A stretch of DNA of 64,000 nt from Bacillus yapensis. Lineage in GTDB: Bacteria > Bacillota > Bacilli > Bacillales > Cytobacillaceae. The first letter of the stretch is position 1, and every line of letters begins with the position of its first letter. Location of the stretch: assembly GCF_005280205.1 (NCBI RefSeq), contig NZ_SUND01000015.1:62001-126000 (forward strand). The letters are read 5' to 3'. Below the pieces are notes generated by a model, which made no database searches, was not told the origin of the DNA, and saw nothing but the letters and a program-made list of their open reading frames with translations. The position numbers were made by a program, and so were the translations under genes. Positions 25,436 to 33,107 of this stretch are shown here, one piece after another.

Positions 25436-25466
25436 AAAAAAAATCACAGGAAACTGCCTGTGATTT
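25436..25466 (-). terminator. Terminator 2 in the rlmA leader, directly before its Shine-Dalgarno
   Basis: AAATCACAGG-CAGTTT-CCTGTGATTT forms a perfect 10-bp stem followed by an eight-T tract on the minus strand. Only about 20 bases separate it from the rlmA start, so it can only be regulatory for rlmA. Confidence 0.85.
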
Positions 25467-25596
25467 CAGAGTAAAGGGAAGAAGCCTCATCTTTAATCAG
25501 GTAAGATGCTATGCCAAATAAACCTTCGTTTTGTAGAAGGTGAATGAATGCATAAATAAAGAAAGGCAGATCGATCCGCCTTTCCACAAATGTCAT
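25444..25596 (-). CDS. 50-codon leader ORF inside the rlmA leader
   Basis: An ATG at 25596 opens a frame of 50 codons that begins MTFVERRIDLPFFIYAF and ends SEITGSFL, with its stop codon inside the 3' arm of terminator 2. There is no clear Shine-Dalgarno. The amino-acid composition looks plausible for a protein, and the stop position would let translating ribosomes melt the terminator stem. It could be chance; I do not recognise it. Confidence 0.35.
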   Translation of the reverse strand: MTFVERRIDLPFFIYAFIHLLQNEGLFGIASYLIKDEASSLYSEITGSFL

Positions 25597-25618
25597 ATGA
25601 GCAATTGAAGAATATTAA

Positions 25619-25693
25619 AAAAGGACAGACTGATCCCATTTACTCTGTCATCACAAACAGAGCCTTTGAACGTATGAAATTACTGGTTCAAAG
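25619..25693 (-). promoter_or_regulatory. Terminator 1 with antiterminator in the rlmA leader
   Basis: In transcript order: CTTTGAAC (25693-25686, inside the uORF) pairs perfectly with GTTCAAAG (25671-25664); CTCTGT (25662-25657) can pair with ACAGAG (25648-25643); and GACAGA (25649-25644) can pair with TCTGTC (25629-25624), which is followed by C and six Ts. The second and third hairpins share bases and exclude each other, so the second is an antiterminator. The first hairpin can sequester the region just upstream of it. This is a macrolide-responsive attenuator by layout. Confidence 0.7.
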
Positions 25694-25724
25694 CTGGGAA
25701 TCGAAGTCTCATGAAATGTGTCAT
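25680..25724 (-). CDS. ErmD-type macrolide-arrest leader peptide (MRLR motif)
   Basis: The 14-codon uORF encodes MTHFMRLRFPALNQ. As I recall it, the ErmD leader peptide is MTHSMRLRFPTLNQ, so 12 of 14 residues agree, including the MRLR arrest motif where macrolide-bound ribosomes stall (an R/K-x-R/K motif). A strong Shine-Dalgarno AAGGAGG lies 11 bases before the ATG, and the uORF starts only about 26 bases from the predicted transcription start. Its last codons form one arm of a hairpin (CTTTGAAC). Here the leader precedes an rlmA-type gene, not an erm gene. Confidence 0.85.
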   Translation of the reverse strand: MTHFMRLRFPALNQ

Positions 25725-25756
25725 TTTTTAATATTCCTCCTTAAAATTTCAGTATT

Positions 25757-25785
25757 ATTATAAAATCTATAAGGGGAAAAGTAAA
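25757..25785 (-). promoter_or_regulatory. Promoter of the rlmA leader
   Basis: A perfect -10 TATAAT (25762-25757) lies 17 bp after TTTACT (25785-25780). Transcription would start near 25750, just ahead of the leader-peptide Shine-Dalgarno. It is back-to-back with the arsR start region. Confidence 0.68.
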
Positions 25786-25837
25786 GAGTTGCGTATATAA
25801 GCATATTATTATATATTGATAAATGGAGGTGAGTTAC

Positions 25838-26179
25838 ATGGGGCAAAGTATAGATATGGAGCAGGCAGCTAACCTATTGAAGCTGTTGGGTGATAAGACA
25901 AGATTAACAATGCTACGGATATTACTCGAGCAGGATTGCTGTGTCTGTGAGTTTGTAGAAATATTTGAGGCGAGTCAACCGGCTATTAGTCAGCATTTAC
26001 GAAAACTAAGAGATGCAGGTCTTGTAAAAGAAAATCGCAGAGGGCAATGGATGATCTATTCGCTCAATCAGCAGTATGAATACTTTGATTATGTTCACCT
26101 TCTATTAAAAGAACTGCCAAGTCAGGCAGACAAACTTGAAGAATTAGAGAAATTAGGAAAAAGAATCTCATGTGATTAA
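25838..26179 (+). CDS. arsR: ArsR-family arsenite-responsive repressor
   Basis: The 113-residue winged-helix protein has the ArsR DNA-recognition helix [18 protein letters not shown] and, in helix alpha-3, the thiol site DCCVCEF (C34, C35, C37), close to the arsenite-binding ELCVCDL of classical ArsR. It would repress the ars operon until arsenite or antimonite binds. The ATG at 25838 follows GGAGGTGA; a longer upstream frame includes the Shine-Dalgarno. arsB follows after 20 bp. It is divergent from the rlmA leader. Confidence 0.95.
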   Translation: MGQSIDMEQAANLLKLLGDKTRLTMLRILLEQDCCVCEFVEIFEASQPAISQHLRKLRDAGLVKENRRGQWMIYSLNQQYEYFDYVHLLLKELPSQADKLEELEKLGKRISCD

Positions 26180-26199
26180 CCATTTTGGAGGTAAACATT

Positions 26200-27498
26200 T
26201 TGTCTTTAGCAATCGTGATGGCTATTATCATTTTTCTTGTAACACTGACCCTTGTCATCTGGCAGCCGAAGGGATTAGGAATAGGTTGGACAGCATGCGG
26301 GGGAGCTATTTTAGCTTTATTATTTTCCGTTGTTTCCTTTGAAGATGTTATTGATGTAACAGGTATTGTATGGAATGCAACGTTAGCGTTTATTGCCATT
26401 ATTATCATTTCTCTTATTTTAGATGAAATTGGCTTTTTTGAATGGTCCGCGTTACATATGGCACGGGCAGCAGGTGGAAATGGGGTAAAGATGTTTATTT
26501 TTGTTACCCTACTTGGCGCTGGAGTGGCTGCCCTTTTTGCCAATGATGGAGCGGCGCTTATTTTAACACCAATCGTACTAGCGATGGTACGCAATTTGCA
26601 ATTCAATGAAAAAATGGTCTTTCCATTCATCATGGCGAGTGGTTTTATCGCTGATACAACGTCGTTACCGCTTGTCGTCAGTAATCTCGTGAATATTGTA
26701 TCAGCAGATTTCTTTAACGTAGGTTTCGCTGAATATGCGTCACGCATGATCGTACCAAACTTTTTCGCGTTGGGAGCGAGTATTCTCGTCCTCTTCTTAT
26801 ATTTTCGAAAAAGCATTCCGAGAAAATATGATCTTGCTAATTTGAAGGAGCCTAAAGAGGCGATCAAGGATTTAAGAATGTTCCGTTTGTCTTGGTTCGT
26901 TTTAGCGATTTTATTGATTGGATACTTCATTAGTGAATTCATTGGCATACCAGTATCCTTTATCGCAGGTATTATTGCCATTTTCTTTTTAATCATGGCG
27001 AAAAGAAGTCCAGCAGTTCATACGAAAATGGTTATAAAGGGTGCGCCTTGGAGCATCGTTTTTTTCTCGATTGGTATGTATGTCGTCGTATACGGACTTC
27101 GTAATGTTGGACTAACGAGTCTTTTGGCTGATTTGATCCAACAAGCTGCGGATCAAGGTTTGTTTGTGGCAACAATCGCAATGGGCTTTATAGCAGCAAT
27201 CCTTTCTTCAGTCATGAATAATATGCCAACTGTTATGATTGATGCACTGGCAATTGCTGAGACGAATACATCAGGTGTTATTCGTGAAGCACTTATTTAT
27301 GCAAATGTGATTGGCTCTGATTTAGGACCAAAAATCACACCGATTGGGTCATTAGCGACGTTATTATGGTTGCATGTCTTATCCCTAAAAGGGGTTAAAA
27401 TATCATGGGGTACTTATTTTAAAACAGGCATTATTTTAACAATCCCAACATTGTTCATTACGCTTTTGGGCTTGTATATATGGTTACTGATAATTTAA
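26200..27498 (+). CDS. arsB: Arsenite efflux permease ArsB
   Basis: The 432-residue membrane protein has about 11-12 helices and matches the Bacillus/Staphylococcus ArsB family throughout: [28 protein letters not shown], and [22 protein letters not shown]. It exports arsenite and antimonite using the proton motive force. The start is the TTG at 26200, eight bases after GGAGG; the open frame extends upstream through the Shine-Dalgarno. It is the second gene of arsRBC, with arsC 13 bp downstream. Confidence 0.96.
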   Translation: MSLAIVMAIIIFLVTLTLVIWQPKGLGIGWTACGGAILALLFSVVSFEDVIDVTGIVWNATLAFIAIIIISLILDEIGFFEWSALHMARAAGGNGVKMFIFVTLLGAGVAALFANDGAALILTPIVLAMVRNLQFNEKMVFPFIMASGFIADTTSLPLVVSNLVNIVSADFFNVGFAEYASRMIVPNFFALGASILVLFLYFRKSIPRKYDLANLKEPKEAIKDLRMFRLSWFVLAILLIGYFISEFIGIPVSFIAGIIAIFFLIMAKRSPAVHTKMVIKGAPWSIVFFSIGMYVVVYGLRNVGLTSLLADLIQQAADQGLFVATIAMGFIAAILSSVMNNMPTVMIDALAIAETNTSGVIREALIYANVIGSDLGPKITPIGSLATLLWLHVLSLKGVKISWGTYFKTGIILTIPTLFITLLGLYIWLLII

Positions 27499-27511
27499 AG
27501 GAGCTGACATC

Positions 27512-27931
27512 ATGGATAAAAAAACAATCTATTTCTTATGTACAGGTAACTCTTGCCGTAGTCAAATGGCTGAAGGGTGGGGGAAGAAATATTTAAGTAA
27601 CGAATGGGACGTGAAGAGCGCAGGACTTGAAGCACACGGCTTAAATCCCAATGCAGTAAAGGCGATGAAGGAAGCTGGAATTGATATATCAAGCCAAACT
27701 TCTGATGTCATTGATCCTGAAATTTTAAACAACGCGGATCTAATTGTCACGTTATGTGGCCATGCAGCGGACAATTGTCCTGTGACTCCACCACATATAA
27801 AACGCGTACACTGGGGCTTTGACGATCCAGCAAAGGCAGAAGGAACAGAAGAGGAAAAATGGGCGTTCTTTACTCGAGTAAGAGATGAAATTGGAGAACG
27901 AATCAAACGATTTTCAGAAACAGGAGAATAA
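27512..27931 (+). CDS. arsC: Arsenate reductase ArsC, thioredoxin-coupled type
   Basis: The 139-residue protein has the low-molecular-weight phosphatase fold with the P-loop CTGNSCRSQ (C10, C15) and the redox pair C82 and C89 in [11 protein letters not shown]. This places it in the thioredoxin-dependent ArsC class of pI258 and B. subtilis. It reduces arsenate to arsenite for export by ArsB. It is the last gene of arsRBC; a terminator follows at 27940. Confidence 0.97.
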   Translation: MDKKTIYFLCTGNSCRSQMAEGWGKKYLSNEWDVKSAGLEAHGLNPNAVKAMKEAGIDISSQTSDVIDPEILNNADLIVTLCGHAADNCPVTPPHIKRVHWGFDDPAKAEGTEEEKWAFFTRVRDEIGERIKRFSETGE

Positions 27932-27939
27932 GTTTTAGT

Positions 27940-27966
27940 GAGGGTGTCCTTAGGGACACTCTTTTT
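27940..27966 (+). terminator. Terminator of arsRBC
   Basis: GAGGGTGTCC-TTA-GGGACACTC stem with TTTTT follows the arsC stop. Confidence 0.8.
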
Positions 27967-28034
27967 CGTATCGGAAGGCATTCATAATCCGCGTTCGGAG
28001 CCTCCTTATTTTAAGAAAGCAAATTACGGAACCT

Positions 28035-29030
28035 CAATCAAACGTTTGATCAAAAACGCCACGTCGCCAATGGGCTGGCGTGTTCAAGTTGAAAGTTAAT
28101 TTTTCGGATCGTTTTTGTGAGATAAGGATTAGGTCAAAAGGTCTGCCAGAGCTCATGCATTATCGCGAGAAAGCAAAAAAAGATCTGTCAATCAAACGAT
28201 TGATCAAAAACGCCACGTCGCCAATGGGCTGGCGTGTTCAAGTTGAAAGTTAATTTTTCGGATCGTTTTTGTGAGATAAGGATTAGGTCAAAAAGTCTGC
28301 CTCAGCCCATGCATTATCGTGAGAAAGTAAAAAAGGATCTGTCAATCAAACGATTGATCAAAAATGCCACGTCGTATATGGGCTGGCGTGTTCAAGTCGA
28401 AAGTTAATTTTTTCGATTATTTTTGTGAGATAGGAATAAGGGCCAAAATGAGCAAAAATAATGATTTTAGCCGTCTTATTATAGCAAGAAAGTAAAAAAG
28501 AACCTGTCAATCAAACGATTGATCAAAAATGCCACGTCGTCTATGGGCTGGTGCGTTCAAGTCGAAAGTTAATTTTTCGAGTTGTTTTGCTGAGATAGGA
28601 AAAATGGCTGATTTGAATGGGAAATGTCAATGTAGTCGTCTCATTATCGTAAGAAAGTAAAAAGAAACCTGTCAATCAAACGATTGATCAAAAACGCCAC
28701 GTTGCTTATGGGCTGGCCCGTTCAAGTTGAAAGTTAATTTTTCGAGTTGTTTTTGCAATATATACTTTAGGGCTTTTTACATGGGGAAATAACTTCAAAT
28801 ACCTGTTTTCGCAAAAACGGGAACAAACAGTGAAGCGGGGGTTCCGAAAGTATGAATCAGAAGCTGTGGGAATAATTGAGACTGAGTTACGAAATCCTAG
28901 TTATTTTAAGAAAGCATAAAAGAAACTACCAATCAAACGATTGATCAAAAACGCCACGGCGCATAAGGGCTGGCGCGTTCAAGTCGAAAGTTAATTTTTT
29001 CGATTATTTTTGTAAGATAGATTATCGGAT
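28035..29030. repeat. Six-copy array of an unrecognised ~95-125-bp repeat in a gene-free region
   Basis: Cores start with CAATCAAACG at 28035, 28189, 28343, 28508, 28673 and 28930, so spacings are 154, 154, 165, 165 and 257 bp. Each core has TCAATC-AAAC-GATTGA (copy 1 has the related perfect palindrome ATCAAACGTTTGAT), then AACGCCACGTCG, ATGGGCTGGCG, GTTCAAGT, GAAAGTTAATTTTT and a T-rich end with GAGATA. The ACGCCA and TGGCGT parts can pair around a 14-base loop in every copy, partly by wobble pairs. A less conserved lead TTAT..AGAAAG.A precedes most copies. There is no credible gene between 27967 and 29145. Confidence 0.9.
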
Positions 29031-29071
29031 ATAAATCCATTGACTAAAACAGAGGATTACAAGATTAAAAT

Positions 29072-29101
29072 TTGTAATTGAAAATGATTATCAGTTATAA
29101 T
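29072..29101 (+). promoter_or_regulatory. Fur-controlled promoter of the heme monooxygenase gene
   Basis: TTGTAA (29072-29077) and TATAAT (29096-29101) are 18 bp apart. TGAAAATGATTATCA at 29079-29093, one mismatch from the Fur core, fills the spacer. Confidence 0.8.
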
Positions 29102-29145
29102 GAAATTAGTAATGATAACTTCTTTAAAGGGATAGGAGTGGAAAT

Positions 29146-29466
29146 ATGTTCGTTCTAATGAGAAAGACGGTTGTTACAGAGGGAAATGCTGAAAAGGTAG
29201 TGTCTAGGTTTAGTGGTGAAGGGATTATCGAGAAGCAGCCTGGATTCGTTGATTTAACTGTGATGGTTAAACAAGTTCGTAAAGGTGATGAAGAAGTAGT
29301 AGTACTTATTCGTTGGGAATCTGAAGAGGCATGGAAGAATTGGGAAAAGAGCCCGGAACATATTGCAGGTCATAAAGCGAAGCTTGGACAAGCAAAACCT
29401 GATTATATTATTAGTGCAGAAGGAAGTAAGTATGAAGTGAAAGCAGTAAAAACAGCCGTAAAATAG
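29146..29466 (+). CDS. hmoA: Heme-degrading monooxygenase HmoA (IsdG-type ABM domain)
   Basis: The 106-residue protein is a dimeric alpha/beta barrel (ABM) monooxygenase close to B. subtilis HmoA/YetG: VTEGNAEKVVSRF, GIIEKQPGFVDLTVMVK, VVVLIRWESEEAWKNWEKSP and AGHKAKLGQAKPDYI, with the likely heme-ligand histidine in HIAGHKA. It opens heme to release iron in the cytosol. A Fur box in its promoter predicts induction by iron limitation. A terminator follows at 29494. Confidence 0.93.
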   Translation: MFVLMRKTVVTEGNAEKVVSRFSGEGIIEKQPGFVDLTVMVKQVRKGDEEVVVLIRWESEEAWKNWEKSPEHIAGHKAKLGQAKPDYIISAEGSKYEVKAVKTAVK

Positions 29467-29493
29467 ACCATTCTAGTAAACTATAAATCACAA

Positions 29494-29521
29494 AAGGAGA
29501 GGTATGAGGCCTCTCCTTTTC
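29494..29521. terminator. Terminator between hmoA and the flavoprotein gene
   Basis: AAAAGGAGAGG and CCTCTCCTTTT form an 11-bp stem between convergent genes. Confidence 0.82.
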
Positions 29522-29524
29522 CGA

Positions 29525-30085
29525 TCATTTTATAATATCGTGGTCAACATAACGTTCGCCGTTTAATTCACTTACGATGTTAATCGCAACCTTTGCACCG
29601 TCTCCGGCTGTGATAATGGTATGCATACTCACGCCTGCGCAAGTACCTGCAGCCCAAATGCCTTCTACATTTGTTTTTCCAGCTTGGTCAACGTCAAAGA
29701 TTGTTTTAATACGTGGTTCCGTACCAGGCTTCGTGTTCACGCCTGATTTTTCTCCAAGGTCTACACCCATTCCTGTCGCCAGAATGACATGCTTTGCTTC
29801 GTATTCGCCGCTTTCAGTCACAACAACTAGGTGATCTCCAGCTTTGTTAATCGCAGTAGCGTCTGCTTGAACGATTTCAGCACCAAACTTTTTCGCTTGG
29901 TTTTTTCCTGTTTCTACTAAATCGGGACCAGAAATCGCGGGTGCGCCGTAATGGTTATCTAACCAAGCGCGCTTTGTCACGCTTTTATCGTTATCTAAAA
30001 TTAACGTTTTCTTTCCTGCTTTTGCTGTAAAAATTCCCGCACTTGCTCCAGCTGGACCAGCTCCAATAATGACTACATCATACAT
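29525..30085 (-). CDS. Small FAD-dependent oxidoreductase, TrxR-like without the NADPH domain
   Basis: The 186-residue protein has the FAD motif GAGPAGASAG (residues 8-17), ATGMGVDL, and a C-terminal GIWAAGTCAGVSMHTII that is the second FAD-binding motif of TrxR-like proteins. The central NADPH-binding domain and CxxC are missing, so it is about 120 residues shorter than thioredoxin reductase. The ORF is intact with a good Shine-Dalgarno (GGAGG), and such short forms exist as a distinct group in Bacilli, so it is probably not a deletion artefact. It is convergent with hmoA; a role as its electron donor is only a guess. Confidence 0.8.
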   Translation of the reverse strand: MYDVVIIGAGPAGASAGIFTAKAGKKTLILDNDKSVTKRAWLDNHYGAPAISGPDLVETGKNQAKKFGAEIVQADATAINKAGDHLVVVTESGEYEAKHVILATGMGVDLGEKSGVNTKPGTEPRIKTIFDVDQAGKTNVEGIWAAGTCAGVSMHTIITAGDGAKVAINIVSELNGERYVDHDIIK

Positions 30086-30166
30086 ATGTAATGGCCTCCT
30101 TATTATAAGATATACAGTTATATTAACAAAATCTTCCGAGAATATCTCACAATTAGTCTTGAGACC

Positions 30167-31222
30167 TTAGTCTATTGGTTTATCGGTAGGAACGGAATTA
30201 TTCAATTCGTCTTTCGCTTCTTGCCCGACACTTTTTACCCCTAAAATATCAAGGACGAAAACGAATACGGGAATTCCAACAATGAGCCCCCATACACCAA
30301 AGTAATGCTCGCCGAAAATAAGAACGATAAATGTATAGAAGACAGGCAAATGTGTTTTTGAAGACATCAATTTTGGATTCAAAATATACGCTTCAATTGC
30401 ATGGATGATCATGATCACGATTAAGATGTAGACCACATACATGTAGCCACCAATTGTATAAGCGATTGTACATAACGGAACTAGAGAAATCATGACCCCA
30501 GCAACAGGGATAAGTCCAAGTGCAAATACCATGATGGATAATCCTAATATTTGCGGGAAGTCCATGATCCATAAGGCAATTGTCGTAATTGCACAGTTGA
30601 CGATGGCGATCACAAATTGAGCTTCAATTACTTTTCCGAATGTGAGGACAAATTTTCTAGCGAAAAATTCAATCTCCTTATAAAACGGAGCAACCTTGCT
30701 ATATTTAAATTTAGTAGTGAATTCGATGAGTTTTTGTTTTTCTAACAAGAAGAACAAGCTTAAAATTAGCGAGATAAATACTTGCACACCCATAGCGCTA
30801 ATATCCGTAAAGGATTTCAGGATGAAATTTACACCTTGATCCAAATAGTTACTAATGCCATTTTTTTCGATAATCTCCACAATGTAATTGAAAATTACAT
30901 TATCACGCGGCTGTAGATAAAAAGCTTGTAGTTGCTTAAATAATTGCGTGATTTCAATTGTAATGACTGGGAGGTACTTCACAAGTCCATAGGTCAATAA
31001 CCCAATGATGGTTAAGTAAGAAAACAGAACTGTAAAGTTTCGATTGATTTTAGTCTTTCTTGTGACAAGTTCCACAAGTCGGTCCATAAGAAAAGAAAAA
31101 ATAAATGTTAACAAGATCACATTTATCATGCTTTTTAAAGCAATTAATGCAATCATGATAATTGCGAAAATTATAAATCTTTTTGCGCCATTCTTATTTA
31201 AAAAGTTATTTATATTTTCCAT
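30167..31222 (-). CDS. AI-2E-family (PF01594) membrane permease
   Basis: The 351-residue protein has the family's seven to eight membrane helices, with a long amphipathic middle region and the C-terminal block YILNPKLMSSKTHLP, LIFGEHYFGVWGLIVGIPVF. The family includes TqsA and putative Na+/H+ antiporters, and its exact function in Bacilli is unsettled. The ATG is at 31222 with GGAGG about 14 bases upstream. It is monocistronic. Confidence 0.88.
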   Translation of the reverse strand: MENINNFLNKNGAKRFIIFAIIMIALIALKSMINVILLTFIFSFLMDRLVELVTRKTKINRNFTVLFSYLTIIGLLTYGLVKYLPVITIEITQLFKQLQAFYLQPRDNVIFNYIVEIIEKNGISNYLDQGVNFILKSFTDISAMGVQVFISLILSLFFLLEKQKLIEFTTKFKYSKVAPFYKEIEFFARKFVLTFGKVIEAQFVIAIVNCAITTIALWIMDFPQILGLSIMVFALGLIPVAGVMISLVPLCTIAYTIGGYMYVVYILIVIMIIHAIEAYILNPKLMSSKTHLPVFYTFIVLIFGEHYFGVWGLIVGIPVFVFVLDILGVKSVGQEAKDELNNSVPTDKPID

Positions 31223-31339
31223 CGTTGTCGATGTTTCCTCCAGTACAAATGAGATTTTCTGTCTAACTTTATTTTAGCATATATACAATGGTGATTGTGG
31301 TCAAAAAAGTAGTCTCATGTGAGCATTTTGAAAACTTCT

Positions 31340-31558
31340 TTATGCTGGAGGATAGGAGATTGATAAATAAAAAGAACCATCATTTCCGTGATCGAATGAA
31401 TGGTTCTTGTGTTTATGTTGATACATATAATCTTTTTTCGTTTTTGTCTTCCTTGTTGTCATATCCATTACGGCAAATGGGCTACGGTTGCATTCAGGAT
31501 TTCGTCTTCCTTCACGCGCTAATTTTTCACGGTATTTCTTTGCTCGAGACTTTGCCAA
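31340..31558 (-). CDS. Small basic conserved protein, TTG start
   Basis: The 72-residue protein is strongly basic in its first 50 residues: MAKSRAKKYREKLAREGRRN, then NRSPFAVMDMTTRKTKTKKD and YMYQHKHKNH, followed by a short GSFYLSISYPPA tail. A GGAGTG sits seven bases before the TTG at 31558. The composition suggests a nucleic-acid-binding protein. I believe similar proteins occur in other Bacilli but cannot name it. A dyad GAACCAT/ATGGTTC lies inside its 3' part, near 31374-31403. Confidence 0.68.
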   Translation of the reverse strand: MAKSRAKKYREKLAREGRRNPECNRSPFAVMDMTTRKTKTKKDYMYQHKHKNHSFDHGNDGSFYLSISYPPA

Positions 31559-31642
31559 AACAAATCACTCCTTGTTTTCAAGTTATATCTAGTATACTAA
31601 ATTAAAATCATTTTGGAACAAAGGAAAAGGGAGGATTTATAC

Positions 31643-32512
31643 ATGACTTTTCATAGCACGCCAAATGTATATGTCAATCAAGTGCATCTTAAGGTAACTG
31701 ATTTGGTGCGGTCGTTAACTTTTTACGAAGAAATCATTGGCCTAAAGGTATTGTCTCAGACAGAAAAATCTGCCGTTCTAACTGCTGATGGGAAAAATCC
31801 ATTAGTAACCATCGAAGATCCAGACGGTGTCATACCTAAAGAGCCACGTCGCACGGGTTTGTATCATTTTGCATTACTCCTTCCAAATCGAGAAGATTTG
31901 GCAGCCTGCTTAAAACATCTTGTTGAAAGTGGTTATCCTCTACAAGGAGCTTCCGATCATCTTGTTAGTGAGGCAATTTATTTAGGGGATCCAGATGGAA
32001 ATGGGATTGAAATTTATGCGGATCGCACGAGTGAACAATGGCAATGGATGAATGATTCGATCGAAATGGATACTGTTGCACTCGATGTGCAAGATTTATT
32101 TTCACAGTGGAAAGGCGATGTGTGGCAAGGGTTGCCCGCAGGAACAATTATGGGGCATATTCATCTGCATGTTGCTGATTTACGTGAGGCCGAACGATTT
32201 TATTGTGAAGGTCTCGGCTTTGATATTGTGACTCGTTATGGCGGGCAGGCTCTCTTTATTTCAACTGGCCGATATCATCATCATATCGGACTAAATACGT
32301 GGAATGGGCTAGGGGCTCCAGCACCTTCCAAGTCGAGTGCAGGATTAGAACATTATACACTTCTATTCCCAAGTGACGAAGAAAGACAGAAAGCAGTGGA
32401 ACGATTACAGAAGATGAATGCAAATATTATTGTGGCACAAGACCGTATTCAGGTAAAAGACCCATCAGGAACGCAAATTATATTAGCTGTGAAAAAAGAG
32501 TCAGTGATTTAG
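31643..32512 (+). CDS. VOC-family extradiol dioxygenase, CatE (catechol-2,3-dioxygenase)-like
   Basis: The 289-residue protein has two VOC (glyoxalase) modules, residues about 8-125 and 165-280. Probable metal ligands are H12 or nearby in NQVHLKVTDL, the histidine in GLYHFALLLP, and the acid in GNGIEIYAD; the second module has MGHIHLHVADL and YHHHIGLNTW. It resembles Bacillus CatE/YfiE. The substrate is uncertain since VOC enzymes are diverse. The ATG at 31643 follows GGGAGG at eight bases; the frame is open further upstream. Confidence 0.84.
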   Translation: MTFHSTPNVYVNQVHLKVTDLVRSLTFYEEIIGLKVLSQTEKSAVLTADGKNPLVTIEDPDGVIPKEPRRTGLYHFALLLPNREDLAACLKHLVESGYPLQGASDHLVSEAIYLGDPDGNGIEIYADRTSEQWQWMNDSIEMDTVALDVQDLFSQWKGDVWQGLPAGTIMGHIHLHVADLREAERFYCEGLGFDIVTRYGGQALFISTGRYHHHIGLNTWNGLGAPAPSKSSAGLEHYTLLFPSDEERQKAVERLQKMNANIIVAQDRIQVKDPSGTQIILAVKKESVI

Positions 32513-32531
32513 TTCACTGACTCTTTTTTCC
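32496..32531 (+). terminator. Terminator after the CatE-like gene
   Basis: AAAAAAGAGTCAGTGA and TCACTGACTCTTTTTT form a long stem with T-runs both ways, between convergent genes; it overlaps the catE-like stop. Confidence 0.88.
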
Positions 32532-32541
32532 ATTTGCGTTA

Positions 32542-32976
32542 TTATTCACCTAGGTAAGCAGTTAGCATCCATACATGGGTGTCGATTTTCTCGATTAAAC
32601 CAGTAGCTAAATCGTTTGTAATCACGTCATCTTGTTCTTCCGATAATTTAGCAAGTTCAACAAGTTGTTCTTTAATTGCCTTGTAATCAGAAACAAGAGT
32701 AGCAACCATTTCGCTTGCCTTTGATTCGTTGTTTGTTTCTGCTAGAGTAGCAGTTTCTAAGTATTCCTTCATCGTAGCAACTGGTTGACCGCCAATTGCA
32801 AGAAGACGTTCAGCAACTTCGTCAACTGTAAGCGCTGCTTCATTGTATAACTCTTCAAATTTTTCATGAAGGGTGAAGAAAAGAGGTCCTTTTACATACC
32901 AGTGAAAACGATGTAGCTTCGTGTATAGAATACTCCAGTTAGAAATTTGTCCGTTTAATGCAGTTTGTAGATTCAT
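32542..32976 (-). CDS. dps: Dps-family mini-ferritin
   Basis: The 144-residue protein carries the inter-subunit ferroxidase site of Dps: H25 in [10 protein letters not shown]37 in TLHEKF, and D52 and E56 in [13 protein letters not shown]. Dps oligomers take up iron, detoxify it with peroxide and protect DNA. The ATG follows GAGGAGGA. The promoter region carries sequences close to PerR boxes, which fits peroxide control as for B. subtilis mrgA/dps. Confidence 0.94.
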   Translation of the reverse strand: MNLQTALNGQISNWSILYTKLHRFHWYVKGPLFFTLHEKFEELYNEAALTVDEVAERLLAIGGQPVATMKEYLETATLAETNNESKASEMVATLVSDYKAIKEQLVELAKLSEEQDDVITNDLATGLIEKIDTHVWMLTAYLGE

Positions 32977-33007
32977 TTATATTCCTCCTCAAACAATTTA
33001 TATACTT

Positions 33008-33075
33008 ATTATAACAAATATCAAATTATAATCAATACTTATTTATAATATTTATTAGTTAATAATTATTATAAA
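33008..33075 (-). promoter_or_regulatory. dps promoter with candidate PerR boxes
   Basis: TTGATT (33035-33030) and TATAAT (33013-33008) are 16 bp apart. TAATAATTATTATAA at 33061-33075 matches the PerR consensus TTATAATNATTATAA at 13-14 of 15 positions, and a weaker match lies at 33044-33058. Both are just upstream of the -35. The region is very AT-rich, so chance matches are possible. Confidence 0.48.
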
Positions 33076-33107
33076 TAAAAACCCTTAAGTCTGAACTTAA
33101 GGGTTTT
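33076..33107 (-). terminator. Terminator of the rodA gene
   Basis: AAACCCTTAAG-TTCAGA-CTTAAGGGTTT plus T-run on the minus strand, overlapping the rodA stop. Confidence 0.9.

Noticed and set aside
26064-26996. Long minus-strand frame opposite arsR/arsB
   Set aside because: The plus strand carries clear arsR and arsB; this is a shadow frame.
28035-29030. CRISPR array
   Set aside because: The repeats are about 95-125 bp and internally conserved, the spacing is 154-257 bp, and no cas gene is present. It does not fit a CRISPR layout.
32542-33075. Firm PerR control of dps
   Set aside because: The matches lie in a very AT-rich stretch where chance matches are likely, so it is given only as a candidate.
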